Part shown: piece after piece, positions 16,390-26,063 of the stretch
Position numbering within the stretch: position 1 is the stretch's first letter
Layout of the letters: each line of letters begins with the position of its first letter
Source of the DNA: Convivina praedatoris
GTDB taxonomy: Bacteria; Bacillota; Bacilli; Lactobacillales; Lactobacillaceae
NCBI RefSeq assembly: GCF_933208495.1
Contig: NZ_CAKOET010000002.1
Location: 238,823 to 302,822, forward strand
Reading direction: 5' to 3'
DNA: 64,000 nt
Notes under the pieces: generated by a model
Told to the model about the DNA's origin: nothing
The model's input: only the letters and a program-made list of their open reading frames with translations
Database searches by the model: none
Translations under genes and position numbers: made by a program

Positions 16390-18177
16390 ATGGCACAGAT
16401 TACAAGACAAGCAGTTCCGGAAGAATTAACTTGGGATTTAGCTTCCATTTTTGCCAGTGATGATAATTTTGAACTGGCTTTTCAAGCTGTCGTGCAGGCA
16501 GCTGAAGCATTGCAGCAATATCAAGGGCAGGTGGGCACGAGTGCGACTTCCTTGGTAACGGCCCTTCAAGCTGATTTGAAGCTAGAGCGTCAGTTTGAAA
16601 AGGTGTTTGTCTATGCTCACCAAAAATATGATCAAGATACAACTAATGATCAATATGCAGCCTTGAATGCCCGAGTACAGAGTTTATATGCCCAAGTTAG
16701 TCAGGCCACGGCCTTTATTCAACCCGAAATTTTAGCCATTCCAAATGAAAAGTTAGACCAGTACCTAGCTAATCCAGTTTTAAAGCCTTATCAGCACTTT
16801 TTAGCAGTTATTCTCCAGCAAAAAAAGCACACTTTGCCCGCTGACCAAGAAGCCTTGTTAGCCGGTGCCAGTGATATTTTTAATGCTTCACAACAGACCT
16901 TTGGTGCTTTAGACAATGCTGATATTGAATTTGGGACGGTTACTGATGAAAATGGTCAAGAAGTTGAATTGACCAATGGTTTGTACTCAATTCTATTGCA
17001 GTCGCAGCAAGGTTCAGTTCGGCAAGAGGCTTTTGACCAACTCTATGACGCTTATATTGGTTTAAAAAACACCTTTGCTTCAACCTTGTCAGCTAACGTC
17101 AAAACGCATAATTTTTTGGCTAAAACCCGTCATTATCAGTCGGCTCGTCAAGCCGCAGTGACGCCCAACCAGATTCCTGAAGAAGTGTACGATACTTTGA
17201 CACACAGTGTTAATGAGCATTTACCGTTACTACACCGCTTTGTGGCTTTACGAAAGCAAGTTTTAAAGTTAAATGATGTACATCCCTATGATTTGTATGT
17301 ACCGTTAGTTGAGGAAATTGATTATAAAGTTACTTATCAGGAGGCCCAAGAAATTGCTGTAAAGGCCTTAGCGCCTTTGGGAGAAGATTATATAGCGATT
17401 GTGAAAAAGGCATTTGCTCAGCGTTGGATTGATGTGGTTGAAAATAAAGGAAAGCGTAGTGGAGCTTACTCAGGCGGGTCTTATGATACTCATCCATATA
17501 TCTTGCTAAACTGGCAGGACACTTTGGATAATGTTTATACCCTAGTACATGAAATGGGGCATTCGGTCCATTCTTACCTAACTCGTCATAATCAACCCTA
17601 TCACTATGGGGATTATCCAATTTTTTTGGCGGAAATTGCCTCAACAACTAATGAAAGTTTATTGACTGATTATTTGTTGCAAACCCATACCGAACCAAAA
17701 TTTAGAGCCTATGTGTTAAACCAATACCTAGATGGCTTTAAGGGGACGGTTTTCCGGCAAACTCAATTTGCTGAGTTTGAACAGTGGTTGCACGAACAAG
17801 ATGCTGCTGGGCGGGCCTTAACTGCCGATGTGATGAGTGAATATTATGGTCAATTAAATCAAAAGTTTTACGGACCTGATCTTTTCCCAGATGAACAGAT
17901 TGCCTATGAATGGGCAAGAATTCCGCATTTTTACTATAATTTCTATGTTTATCAGTACGCAACCGGAGAAGCAGCCGCAACCACTTTGTCCGATAAAATC
18001 TTAAACCAAAATGGTGCGAGTGCTTACAAAACTTATCTAAAAGCTGGTTCTTCTGCTAATCCTTTGGATGTGATTCAAGCTGCTGGGGTTGATATGCGTA
18101 GTAGTGCCTACTTAGACCAGGCCTTTGAACTCTTTGAGGCCCGTTTAACAGAATTAGAAACATTGCTAACACGCTAG
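16390..18177 (+). CDS. pepF: oligoendopeptidase F (M3B)
   Basis: 595 residues, typical for PepF, a cytoplasmic zinc endopeptidase that cuts medium-size peptides. The zinc site HEMGH (His387, Glu388, His391) is followed by the downstream Glu in 'AEIASTTNE'. The N-terminal helical domain begins 'EELTWDLASIF', a family hallmark. An in-frame stop lies three codons before the ATG, so no longer start is possible. The only good ribosome binding site is 30 nt upstream, beyond a small hairpin. It is followed within 10 bp by a dehydrogenase gene, so the two are cotranscribed. Confidence 0.95.
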   Translation: MAQITRQAVPEELTWDLASIFASDDNFELAFQAVVQAAEALQQYQGQVGTSATSLVTALQADLKLERQFEKVFVYAHQKYDQDTTNDQYAALNARVQSLYAQVSQATAFIQPEILAIPNEKLDQYLANPVLKPYQHFLAVILQQKKHTLPADQEALLAGASDIFNASQQTFGALDNADIEFGTVTDENGQEVELTNGLYSILLQSQQGSVRQEAFDQLYDAYIGLKNTFASTLSANVKTHNFLAKTRHYQSARQAAVTPNQIPEEVYDTLTHSVNEHLPLLHRFVALRKQVLKLNDVHPYDLYVPLVEEIDYKVTYQEAQEIAVKALAPLGEDYIAIVKKAFAQRWIDVVENKGKRSGAYSGGSYDTHPYILLNWQDTLDNVYTLVHEMGHSVHSYLTRHNQPYHYGDYPIFLAEIASTTNESLLTDYLLQTHTEPKFRAYVLNQYLDGFKGTVFRQTQFAEFEQWLHEQDAAGRALTADVMSEYYGQLNQKFYGPDLFPDEQIAYEWARIPHFYYNFYVYQYATGEAAATTLSDKILNQNGASAYKTYLKAGSSANPLDVIQAAGVDMRSSAYLDQAFELFEARLTELETLLTR

Positions 18178-18186
18178 GAGGATCGG

Positions 18187-19125
18187 ATGACAAAAGTACT
18201 AGTATTTGATGGCGTATCTCAGGTAGCCGTCCAAACCTTACAAAAAGCTGGTTTGGAAGTGGTCAGCAGTCCACAACATCAGGATCGTGATTTTACTGAC
18301 TATCCAGATATTGAAGCCATGATTTTAATGATGCATCCTATTACGGCTGAAATCATGGACAAACTGCCCAATTTAAGGGTGATTGCCCGTTTTGGCGTGG
18401 GATATGACAACGTTGATGTTCAAGCTGCTAGAGACCGGGGAATTGAGGTCACTAATACTCCTGGAGCCAATGCCACGGCCGTTGCTGAAACAGCGATTAC
18501 TTTGATGTTAATGGCTGGGCGCTTTTTTGCCAGTCGACAAGCTCAAATTACTGATCCGGCGGCTAAAAATTATGCCCAAAGGCATCCCGGTATTCAATTA
18601 TCAGATAAAACAGTTGGGATTTTAGGATTTGGACATATTGGTCAAAAGATTGCCCATATGTTAACTGGTTTTAACGCCAAAGTCTTAGTGTATGCTCGTC
18701 ATGATTATCCCGTTGCTAACGGACACATGGCTAATTTAGATGAAATTTTTACCAAGGCTGATTACGTTGTTTCGGCTCTTCCAGGAACACCTGCTACCCA
18801 TAATTTAATTGACCAAGCAGCCTTTAGAAAGATGAAGACAACGGCTGTTTTAGTCAATGTTGGTCGTGGATCAGTGGTGGACGAACCGGCTTTGATTCAA
18901 GCATTAAAAACTGGTGAGATTGCTTCGGCTGGTTTGGATGTGGTGGCTCAAGAACCAATTCGAGCTGATAATGAATTGCTAAGTTTACCTAATGCCTTTG
19001 TCCTTCCGCATGTTGCTTCAGTTTCTCAGGAAGCTTTGGATGAGGTTGGTGTTTTAGCTGCCCAAAATATATTACAAGTTTTAGCTGGTAAAAAAGCTTT
19101 GAATCCAGTTAGCGAAAAGGGCTGA
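18187..19125 (+). CDS. D-isomer-specific 2-hydroxyacid dehydrogenase (SerA-like)
   Basis: 312 residues. The Rossmann motif 'GILGFGHIGQK' (~residue 145) binds NAD(H). The catalytic triad is in place: Arg in 'VNVGRGSVVDE', Glu in 'VVAQEP', His in 'LPHVAS'. It lacks the ACT domain of full SerA, so it may reduce or oxidise a 2-hydroxyacid such as glycerate, phosphoglycerate or a branched-chain 2-oxoacid. The exact substrate cannot be read from sequence. AGGAGG overlaps the pepF stop. The promoter of the following Phe T-box overlaps its last codons. Confidence 0.9.
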   Translation: MTKVLVFDGVSQVAVQTLQKAGLEVVSSPQHQDRDFTDYPDIEAMILMMHPITAEIMDKLPNLRVIARFGVGYDNVDVQAARDRGIEVTNTPGANATAVAETAITLMLMAGRFFASRQAQITDPAAKNYAQRHPGIQLSDKTVGILGFGHIGQKIAHMLTGFNAKVLVYARHDYPVANGHMANLDEIFTKADYVVSALPGTPATHNLIDQAAFRKMKTTAVLVNVGRGSVVDEPALIQALKTGEIASAGLDVVAQEPIRADNELLSLPNAFVLPHVASVSQEALDEVGVLAAQNILQVLAGKKALNPVSEKG

Positions 19126-19150
19126 CGATAAGTATTGAATTTGTTATACT
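19122..19150 (+). promoter_or_regulatory. promoter of the pheST T-box transcript
   Basis: CTGACG (19122-19127) and TATACT (19145-19150), 17 bp apart, overlapping the 3' end of the upstream gene. Confidence 0.6.
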
Positions 19151-19154
19151 TAAT

Positions 19155-19378
19155 TTGCGTTGAATGACTTAGTAATAGTAACCAAATGCCAGCGAGCGGT
19201 GAATAGTGGAAGACCGTCATTAAGGTGCTATGAATTTCAGTCAGGAGTGTTTGGTTTAACCACCAACGTTAAGCTGCGATAAAGCTATCAGAGCTGCTGG
19301 CTAAGCCAGAATGTGGGTGGTACCGCGTATAGTTAATATTCGTCCCTTGTTACTTTTTAAGTAGCAGGGTTTTTTTAT
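19155..19378 (+). promoter_or_regulatory. T-box leader (phenylalanine) of pheST
   Basis: The canonical T-box sequence GTGGGTGGTACCGCG lies at about 19313-19327. The specifier loop reads GAATTTCAG with TTC (Phe) at 19236-19238. A terminator hairpin (19343-19378) competes with the antiterminator. Uncharged tRNA-Phe should turn on expression of the synthetase below. Confidence 0.93.
19343..19378 (+). terminator. T-box-controlled terminator
   Basis: CCCT-GTTACTT pairs with AAGTAGC-AGGG (one bulged T), followed by T7. Confidence 0.85.
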
Positions 19379-19404
19379 TGATTTTAAGAAAAGAAAGGCT
19401 AACG

Positions 19405-20454
19405 ATGACATTAGTTGATGATTTAAAGCAATTAAAAATAAAAGCGTTGACGGCAATTGAAGCGCAAAATGCTGATTTAGAACAATTACGGATTGAATTT
19501 TTAGGTCGTAAAGGGGACTTAACCTCCCTGTTAAAAGGGATGAAGGATCTTGATCCCAGTGACCGTAAAATTGTCGGTCAAGTCGGTAACGAAGTTCGTA
19601 CGGCCATTACTGATTTGTTAGCCCAGCGTAAAGCTGAAGTTGAGCAAGAAAAGATGAATGTTCGCTTGGCTGCTGAAAAAATTGACGTGACTCTCCCAGG
19701 AAGTCAGCCAATTCAAGGACAACCACACGTTTTACAACAGATTATTGATGAAATTGAGGAACATTTCTTGGGGATGGGTTTTCAAGTGATTGATGATCCG
19801 ATTGATTCACCGGAAGTTGAAACCGATGAATATAACTTTGAGCGGGAAAATTTACCAAAGGATCATCCTGCTCGTGATATGCAAGATACCTTTTATATTA
19901 CGCCTGAAATTTTAATGCGAACCCAAACTTCACCAGTTCAGTCTCGGTCTCTAGAAAAGCATGATTTCTCTAAGGGACCGTTGAAAATGATTGCCCCAGG
20001 TAAGGTTTACCGGCGAGATACTGATGATGCGACCCATTCCCATCAATTCCATCAAGTGGAAGGAATGGTTGTCGGAGAAAACATTACTATGGCTGATTTA
20101 AGGGGAACTTTGCTAGCTATCATGCAAGAGCTCTTTGGTGAAAAACATCAAATCCGCCTACGTCCGTCTTATTTCCCATTTACTGAACCATCCGTTGAGG
20201 TTGATGTTTCTTGGAATCCAGTGACCCCAAGTACTAAGCCAGAAGATATTAAGTGGATTGAGGTTTTGGGAGCAGGGATGACTCATCCGAACGTCTTAAA
20301 GATGGACGGCGTTGACCCTGAAAAGTATTCGGCTTTTGCCTTTGGACTGGGACCAGATCGTTTTGCCATGTTGAAATATGGTGTGGAAAATATTCGTCAG
20401 TTTTATTTGAATGATGTTCGTTTCTTAGAACAATTTAATCGCAAGGGAGAATAA
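19405..20454 (+). CDS. pheS: phenylalanyl-tRNA synthetase alpha subunit
   Basis: 349 residues, the normal length. An N-terminal coiled-coil tRNA-binding arm (~1-90) precedes the class II catalytic core. Motif 2 is at '[21 protein letters not shown]' and motif 3 at '[15 protein letters not shown]'. With PheT it forms the alpha2beta2 enzyme that charges tRNA-Phe. The start is the ATG after AAAGG. An upstream ATT-initiated extension overlaps the terminator and is not credible. Confidence 0.97.
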   Translation: MTLVDDLKQLKIKALTAIEAQNADLEQLRIEFLGRKGDLTSLLKGMKDLDPSDRKIVGQVGNEVRTAITDLLAQRKAEVEQEKMNVRLAAEKIDVTLPGSQPIQGQPHVLQQIIDEIEEHFLGMGFQVIDDPIDSPEVETDEYNFERENLPKDHPARDMQDTFYITPEILMRTQTSPVQSRSLEKHDFSKGPLKMIAPGKVYRRDTDDATHSHQFHQVEGMVVGENITMADLRGTLLAIMQELFGEKHQIRLRPSYFPFTEPSVEVDVSWNPVTPSTKPEDIKWIEVLGAGMTHPNVLKMDGVDPEKYSAFAFGLGPDRFAMLKYGVENIRQFYLNDVRFLEQFNRKGE

Positions 20455-20456
20455 GG

Positions 20457-22910
20457 ATGAAAACAAATTTACGTTGGCTTAATGAATATCTTGATCAAAA
20501 AATTGATTTAGCCGCTCAACCTGTTCAAAACTTAGCTGAAACATTAGAGAGAACCAGTGTGGAAGTTGATTCAGTTGGTACTTTAGCTGGGAAACAAGAT
20601 GGGTTGGTGGTTGCTAAGGTGCTATCAGTTGAACCCCATCCTGATTCAGACCATATGGTAATTACCCAGGTATCAATTGGCCAAGCAGAACCGATTCAAA
20701 TTGTTACCGGTGCGCCTAACGTTGCAGTGAATCAATTAGTTATCTTGGCCCAGGTGGGTGCCCACATTATTGATCGCCAAAGCGGTGAATTAGTTGAAAT
20801 TAAAACTGTTAAACTCCGTGGTGAAGAATCGTTTGGCATGTTAGCTGCCCTTCAAGAAATTGGTTTTGACAGTAAGATTGCTCCCAATAGCTTGGAAGAA
20901 GGCATATATGTCTTTGATGAGCAGTCTGGGGTAAAGCCTGGTGACAATGCCCTAGAAGTATTGGGAATGTTAGATCCGGTTATCGATACGGATTTAACGC
21001 CTAATCGGTCAGATATGCTGTCAATGATTGGTGCTGCTTATGAGTTTGGGGCAATTTTAAAACAAAAAGTAACCTTACCAACTTTTGAATTGAAAGAGGA
21101 ATCACAAAGTGCGGCCAACCAACTGACAGTCAATGTTGATGAACAGTTAGCCCCTAAATATGGTTTGCGGATTATCAATAATGTCCAAGTTCAGGAATCA
21201 CCACTATGGTTGCAACGGCGCCTGTGGAATGCTGGTATTCGCCCAATTAATAATATTGTTGATATTACCAATTATATGATGATTTTATACGGCCAACCAT
21301 TACACGCCTATGATTTAGATAAATTGCCGGCTAAGCAATTAGACGTTCGTTTGGCCCAAAATGATGAAAAACTAACCCTTTTAGATGGTCAAGAGTGCCA
21401 ATTGCGGCCACAAGCTGATATTGTGATTGCTAGTGCTGGTCAGCCTTTGGTACTGGCAGGGGTAATGGGTGGTCAGTTAGCTGAAATCGATCAAAATACG
21501 CATAATTTAGTCTTAGAAGGAGCTATTTTTGATGCTAGTCACATCAGAGCAGCAGCTCGTCGACACACGATTCACAGTGAAGCGTCTGGTCGTTTTGAAC
21601 GCGGCGTTGATGCCGATAATACCTTTACTGTGTTAGACCATGCTGCTAGCATGGTTGCTGATTTAGCCGCTGCACAAGTTGCCCAAGGTCGATTAATTGG
21701 TAGTCAAGTCCTTCAAGCCAATCCGGTAGTGACCATTACAGTTGCTCGAATCAATCAAATTTTAGGAACTGATTTATCCTCAGCAATGGTTGCTGATATT
21801 TTTGATCGATTGGGCTTGCTGTATCAATTAGACGGTGAAGAATTTACGGTCAATGTGCCGGGGCGCCGTCCAGACCTTAGCATTCCTGCCGACTTAATTG
21901 AAGAAGTTGCTCGCTTGTACGGTTATGATAACTTACCAACCGCGACAATTGAGGGTCCGACAACGCCTGGTAAGTTGACAATTCGTCAACGTGGTATTCG
22001 GGCTAGTCGCCGTTTGATGGAATCCATGGGCTTAAATCAAGCTATTTCTTATGCATTAACTACGCCGGAAAAGGCCCGCTTGTTTGCCAACGAAAGTGAA
22101 GAATCATTGGTGGCTTTGGATTATCCGATGAGTTCAGACCGGCGGGTCGCTCGACAAAATTTACTAGCCGGTTTGCTTGATGATATTTCTTATAACAGTG
22201 CCCGTTCAGTTGAAAATGTTGCTCTCTATGAACAAGGTCGAATTTTTATTAACCACCAAGTTAATCAACAGCCAACTGAAAAAGAACATTTAGCGGGTGT
22301 TTTGACTGGTAACTTGCAGCATTCCAGTTGGCAGGCAGCTAAAAATGTAAAGCCGGTTGATTTCTACGATATCAAGGGCATTGTGACAAAGTATTGTCAA
22401 GAGATTGGCTTAACGGATGTTACTTTCCAAGCTACTGATCGTCATGTTGCCATGCATCCAGGTCAAACGGCTGATATCTATGTTAAGGATGTTTATTTGG
22501 GCTTTGTCGGACAAATTCATCCGCAAATTACTCAGGCTAAAAAATTAAATCCAGTTTTTGGTTTTGAATTAGATTTAGAAGCGGTACTAACGCAACGCGA
22601 GCAGGAGATAAGTTATATCCCTGTGTCACGTTATCCACAAATTAGTCGTGATTTAGCAATTTTAGTTGATGAAAACATTAGTAATCAACAAATTGAACAC
22701 GCCATCAAAGTTACTGCCGGACCACACTTGGTTCACTTAAATATTTTTGACCTCTATCAAGGGGACTCTTTACCAACCCATAAAAAGTCAATGGCTTATC
22801 AATTAACCTATCAAGACCGGGACGCAACCCTTGTTGAAGAAGATATTAATCAGGATGTAGAACGAATTATTGAGCAGCTTAAAGACCAATTCCAAGCTGA
22901 AATTCGCTAA
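20457..22910 (+). CDS. pheT: phenylalanyl-tRNA synthetase beta subunit
   Basis: 817 residues, full length. Domains in order: N-terminal OB-fold tRNA-binding domain (~40-150, 'EPHPDSDHMVITQV'), B3/B4 editing domain (~210-400) that hydrolyses mischarged Tyr-tRNA-Phe, B5 domain (~405-480), catalytic-like core, and the FDX-ACB anticodon-binding domain at the C terminus ('SRYPQISRDLAILVDE'). It starts 2 bp after pheS, with the pheS end providing the ribosome binding site. Confidence 0.97.
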   Translation: MKTNLRWLNEYLDQKIDLAAQPVQNLAETLERTSVEVDSVGTLAGKQDGLVVAKVLSVEPHPDSDHMVITQVSIGQAEPIQIVTGAPNVAVNQLVILAQVGAHIIDRQSGELVEIKTVKLRGEESFGMLAALQEIGFDSKIAPNSLEEGIYVFDEQSGVKPGDNALEVLGMLDPVIDTDLTPNRSDMLSMIGAAYEFGAILKQKVTLPTFELKEESQSAANQLTVNVDEQLAPKYGLRIINNVQVQESPLWLQRRLWNAGIRPINNIVDITNYMMILYGQPLHAYDLDKLPAKQLDVRLAQNDEKLTLLDGQECQLRPQADIVIASAGQPLVLAGVMGGQLAEIDQNTHNLVLEGAIFDASHIRAAARRHTIHSEASGRFERGVDADNTFTVLDHAASMVADLAAAQVAQGRLIGSQVLQANPVVTITVARINQILGTDLSSAMVADIFDRLGLLYQLDGEEFTVNVPGRRPDLSIPADLIEEVARLYGYDNLPTATIEGPTTPGKLTIRQRGIRASRRLMESMGLNQAISYALTTPEKARLFANESEESLVALDYPMSSDRRVARQNLLAGLLDDISYNSARSVENVALYEQGRIFINHQVNQQPTEKEHLAGVLTGNLQHSSWQAAKNVKPVDFYDIKGIVTKYCQEIGLTDVTFQATDRHVAMHPGQTADIYVKDVYLGFVGQIHPQITQAKKLNPVFGFELDLEAVLTQREQEISYIPVSRYPQISRDLAILVDENISNQQIEHAIKVTAGPHLVHLNIFDLYQGDSLPTHKKSMAYQLTYQDRDATLVEEDINQDVERIIEQLKDQFQAEIR

Positions 22911-22918
22911 TTTTACAT

Positions 22919-22947
22919 TTGAGTTAACTCTTAAAAAAAGATATAAT
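22919..22947 (+). promoter_or_regulatory. promoter of murA
   Basis: TTGAGT (22919-22924) and a perfect TATAAT (22942-22947), 17 bp apart. Confidence 0.78.
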
Positions 22948-22985
22948 TTTAATTAAAATGCAATGTTAGCGGGATAATTTCACTT

Positions 22986-24272
22986 ATGGCAAAAATAATC
23001 ATCAATGGTGGTCGTCGCATTCATGGAGAAGTGACAATTGGCGGAGCTAAGAACTCTACAGTTGCCTTGATTCCAGCGGCGATTTTAGCCGATTCTCCGG
23101 TCAAGTTTGACACTGTGCCACAAATTTTAGATGTTAAAAATTTACAATTAATATTACAAGCGATGAATGTTTCATCCGTTTTTGAGAACGGTGAATTAGC
23201 CATTGATCCCACCAAAATTCGAGAAAGTGACCTGCCAAGTGGTGCCATAAAGTCATTAAGAGCCTCTTATTACTTTATGGGTGCCTTATTAGGCCGTTTT
23301 GGGCGCGCAACAGTTACTTTCCCAGGTGGGGACAACTTAGGTCGTCGGCCAATTGATCAACACATTAAGGGCTTTGAAGCGCTGGGCGCCACAGTGACTG
23401 AAAGCAATGATATCATTCATATTGATGCCAGTGATCACGGCCTAGTTGGCGCACGGGTAGCCCTAGACACTGTTTCGGTGGGAGCGACGATTAACATTAT
23501 TTTGGCCGCTGTAAAAGCTAAGGGTCAAACTATTATTGAAAATGCAGCCCGAGAACCAGAGATTATTGATATTGCCACCTTCTTGAACAATATGGGAGCT
23601 AATATCCGTGGTGTTGGAACAGATACAATTCGAATTATGGGGGTTGACCAGTTAATCGCTCGAAACACCCATACGGTTATTCCAGATCGGATTGAAGCCG
23701 GGACCTATATGAGTATGGCGGCGGCTTTTGGGGATGGCGTAACTATTAAAAATGTGATTCCTGAACACTTAGAGTCCTTTACTTCTAAGTTGATTGAAAT
23801 GGGCGTTAATTTGGATATTGGTGAAGATGCCATTCATGTTTATCCCTCTGAAGAACTCCAAGCCGTAGCAATTAAAACCATGCCTTATCCTGGTTTTGCC
23901 ACTGATTTGCAACAACCGGTAACACCGCTTTTACTCTTAGCTGATGGTGAGAGTACCATCTATGATACGATTTACCCTAAGCGAGTTCGCCATATTGCTG
24001 AATTACGCCGAATGGGCGGTGACATTAGCTCTTTGAAGCCCGGTGAAATTAAGATTAATCATTCGGCTCGACTGGTTGGAACTACCGTTGAAGCGGCTGA
24101 AATTCGAGCTGGGGCTGCCTTAATTATTGCCGGTATCATGGCGGATGGCACCACTGTGATTAACAATGCTGATCATATTTTACGTGGCTATGATCGGATT
24201 CAAGAAAAGCTCACTGATTTAGGGGTTGATATTGCCATTGAAGGAATTGATTTAATTAATTTAATGCCTTAA
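22986..24272 (+). CDS. murA: UDP-N-acetylglucosamine 1-carboxyvinyltransferase, Asp-type active site
   Basis: 428 residues, full length. MurA transfers enolpyruvate to UDP-GlcNAc, the first committed step of peptidoglycan synthesis. '[16 protein letters not shown]' near the N terminus and '[23 protein letters not shown]' in the loop are diagnostic. The loop residue at 116 (codon 23331-23333) is Asp, where most bacteria have Cys. Cys is the residue alkylated by fosfomycin, and Asp-type MurA (as in mycobacteria) is active and insensitive. It has its own promoter and a weak ribosome binding site. Confidence 0.96.
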   Translation: MAKIIINGGRRIHGEVTIGGAKNSTVALIPAAILADSPVKFDTVPQILDVKNLQLILQAMNVSSVFENGELAIDPTKIRESDLPSGAIKSLRASYYFMGALLGRFGRATVTFPGGDNLGRRPIDQHIKGFEALGATVTESNDIIHIDASDHGLVGARVALDTVSVGATINIILAAVKAKGQTIIENAAREPEIIDIATFLNNMGANIRGVGTDTIRIMGVDQLIARNTHTVIPDRIEAGTYMSMAAAFGDGVTIKNVIPEHLESFTSKLIEMGVNLDIGEDAIHVYPSEELQAVAIKTMPYPGFATDLQQPVTPLLLLADGESTIYDTIYPKRVRHIAELRRMGGDISSLKPGEIKINHSARLVGTTVEAAEIRAGAALIIAGIMADGTTVINNADHILRGYDRIQEKLTDLGVDIAIEGIDLINLMP

Positions 24273-24276
24273 TCAA

Positions 24277-24306
24277 TTGCATCTAGATTATCAGATGTGT
24301 TATTAT
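24277..24306 (+). promoter_or_regulatory. promoter of rpmE2
   Basis: TTGCAT (24277-24282) and TATTAT (24301-24306), 18-bp spacing. A ~55-nt leader follows. Confidence 0.55.
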
Positions 24307-24363
24307 GTACTAGTTAATTACTGACTCTGTTTTTAATCATTCAGGGCGTTAAGGAGAACTCAC

Positions 24364-24621
24364 ATGAAAAAAGATATCCATCCCGATTACCACCAAGTAG
24401 TATTTATTGATGCTGCTACTGGTAAGAAGTTCTTGTCAGCTTCAACGTTGACTTCAGAAACTACAGTTGAATTTGAAGGCCAAGAGTATCCAGCAGTTCG
24501 TATGGATATTACTTCAGACTCACACCCATTCTACACTGGTAAGCAGAAGTTTACTCAGGCCGATGGTGCTGTCGACAAGTTCAACAAGAAGTTTGCTAAT
24601 TTTGGTTTCAAGAATAACTAA
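24364..24621 (+). CDS. rpmE2: ribosomal protein bL31, type B
   Basis: 85 residues. '[20 protein letters not shown]' and '[12 protein letters not shown]' are typical of the zinc-free (C-minus) type B form of L31, a 50S protein that bridges to the small subunit. No Cys is present. AAGGAG precedes the start. Own promoter and terminator, so monocistronic. Confidence 0.96.
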   Translation: MKKDIHPDYHQVVFIDAATGKKFLSASTLTSETTVEFEGQEYPAVRMDITSDSHPFYTGKQKFTQADGAVDKFNKKFANFGFKNN

Positions 24622-24639
24622 TTTAGTTTTCGACTTTAG

Positions 24640-24668
24640 AGCGCTCACTTTTTGTGGGCGCTTTTCGT
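24640..24668 (+). terminator. terminator after rpmE2
   Basis: AGCGCTCAC (24640-24648) pairs with GTGGGCGCT (24654-24662), then T4. Confidence 0.8.
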
Positions 24669-24683
24669 TTGAGGAGGAGTAGT

Positions 24684-26063
24684 ATGGCTAAAACAGTTTT
24701 ACCGGTACAACTCAATCAAAAGTTCCAGGGAGAAGTTGACTCGTTACGATTTAACGGAATGGGCATTATCTGGGCACAGGCTGATTATCCCATTTATGTA
24801 GCTGATGCTATTCCGGGTGAACTGGTGGAAGTTGAAATTATCCAAGTTGATAAAAAGTCGGCCTATGGTCGTATTCAACGGTGGTTAACGTCATCGCCGG
24901 AACGTGAAAATCAAGATCGTCAGTATTTGATTGAAGCTGGTACAGCACCGTTGGTTAATTGGCAATATTCTGCCCAACTCCAGTGGAAAAAAGAACAAGT
25001 TCGCCTAGCTTTTCAACAGGCTGGTTTAACGGTTGATGTTGAACCACCGGTCGGGATGGATCAGCCCACCTACTATCGTAATAAAACGATTGTGCCCCTA
25101 AAATGGCAAGATGGTGAGCTACTAACTGGTTTTTATCAACGTGGCAGTCATCATTTAGTTTCAATGACCGATTACTATGTTAATGATTCTAAAATCGATC
25201 AAGCAATTGAAACAGTTCGTCAAATTTTAGCTGATTTACAAGTTTCAGCCTTTGATCCGGACCGACAGGAAGGAGCCCTTCGTTATGTAATGGTTCGTCG
25301 GGGCTATTATAGTCATGAATTAATGGTTGTTTTGGTTAGTAATGAAGCTGTAATTCCTCAATTAGATGAGGTGGTAAAGGCGATTGTAGCTGCCTTACCA
25401 GAATTAAAGAGTTTGATTTTGAATGTTAGTCCTAAAGCTGATTACGTCTTGTTAAGTCCGCATAATCAAGTTTTATGGGGGGCAGGGGCCATTTATGATT
25501 CTTTATTGGGTTATCGGTTCCTAATTGGGCCAAATTCTTTTTACCAAGTGAATCCATCGATGACTGAAAAATTGTACCAACTTGCTGCTCAAGCCGCTCA
25601 GTTACAACCGAGTGATTTAGTGGTAGATGCCTATTCTGGGATTGGCACAATTGGCATTAGTGTCGCCGACCAAGTTCGTCAGGTGATTGGCGTGGAAGTT
25701 GTTGCCGGAGCAGTGGCTGATGCCAAGAAAAACGTGACTATCAACCAAATTAACAATGCCGACTATATTTTAGCGGATGCACCGGATCAATTTGTTGATT
25801 GGGCAGCTCAGGGTATTAAACCAGATGTAGTAATCGTTGATCCACCACGTCGGGGCTTAACGCATAAATTAATTGAAGCCACAGTTCAAATGCAGCCTCA
25901 GCGTCTTGTTTATATCAGTTGTAGTCCGGTTACAGCTGGGCGAGATTGTGCTCAATTAGCAAAATTAGGCTATCAAATTGTGCGACCGGTCATTCCGGTT
26001 GATCAATTTCCACAAACTTCCCATGTGGAAACCATTACTGTTTTAGAAAGGTTAGTACCATGA
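24684..26063 (+). CDS. rlmD: 23S rRNA (uracil-C5)-methyltransferase, RlmD/RlmCD family
   Basis: 459 residues. A TRAM RNA-binding domain (~12-70) is followed by the TrmA/RumA catalytic fold. The SAM motif is 'VVDAYSGIGTIGI', the PPRRGL loop is 'VDPPRRGLTH', and the nucleophilic Cys is in 'VYISCSPVT'. The four Cys of an iron-sulfur cluster seen in E. coli RlmD are not apparent, as in the Bacillus RlmCD enzyme, so it may modify both U747 and U1939. The start follows GAGGAGGAG. Its stop overlaps murF by 4 bp. Confidence 0.9.
   Translation: MAKTVLPVQLNQKFQGEVDSLRFNGMGIIWAQADYPIYVADAIPGELVEVEIIQVDKKSAYGRIQRWLTSSPERENQDRQYLIEAGTAPLVNWQYSAQLQWKKEQVRLAFQQAGLTVDVEPPVGMDQPTYYRNKTIVPLKWQDGELLTGFYQRGSHHLVSMTDYYVNDSKIDQAIETVRQILADLQVSAFDPDRQEGALRYVMVRRGYYSHELMVVLVSNEAVIPQLDEVVKAIVAALPELKSLILNVSPKADYVLLSPHNQVLWGAGAIYDSLLGYRFLIGPNSFYQVNPSMTEKLYQLAAQAAQLQPSDLVVDAYSGIGTIGISVADQVRQVIGVEVVAGAVADAKKNVTINQINNADYILADAPDQFVDWAAQGIKPDVVIVDPPRRGLTHKLIEATVQMQPQRLVYISCSPVTAGRDCAQLAKLGYQIVRPVIPVDQFPQTSHVETITVLERLVP

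Noticed and set aside
24467..24682. 71-residue frame across the rpmE2 end and terminator
   Set aside because: Runs through a terminator hairpin and is out of frame with the ribosomal protein.
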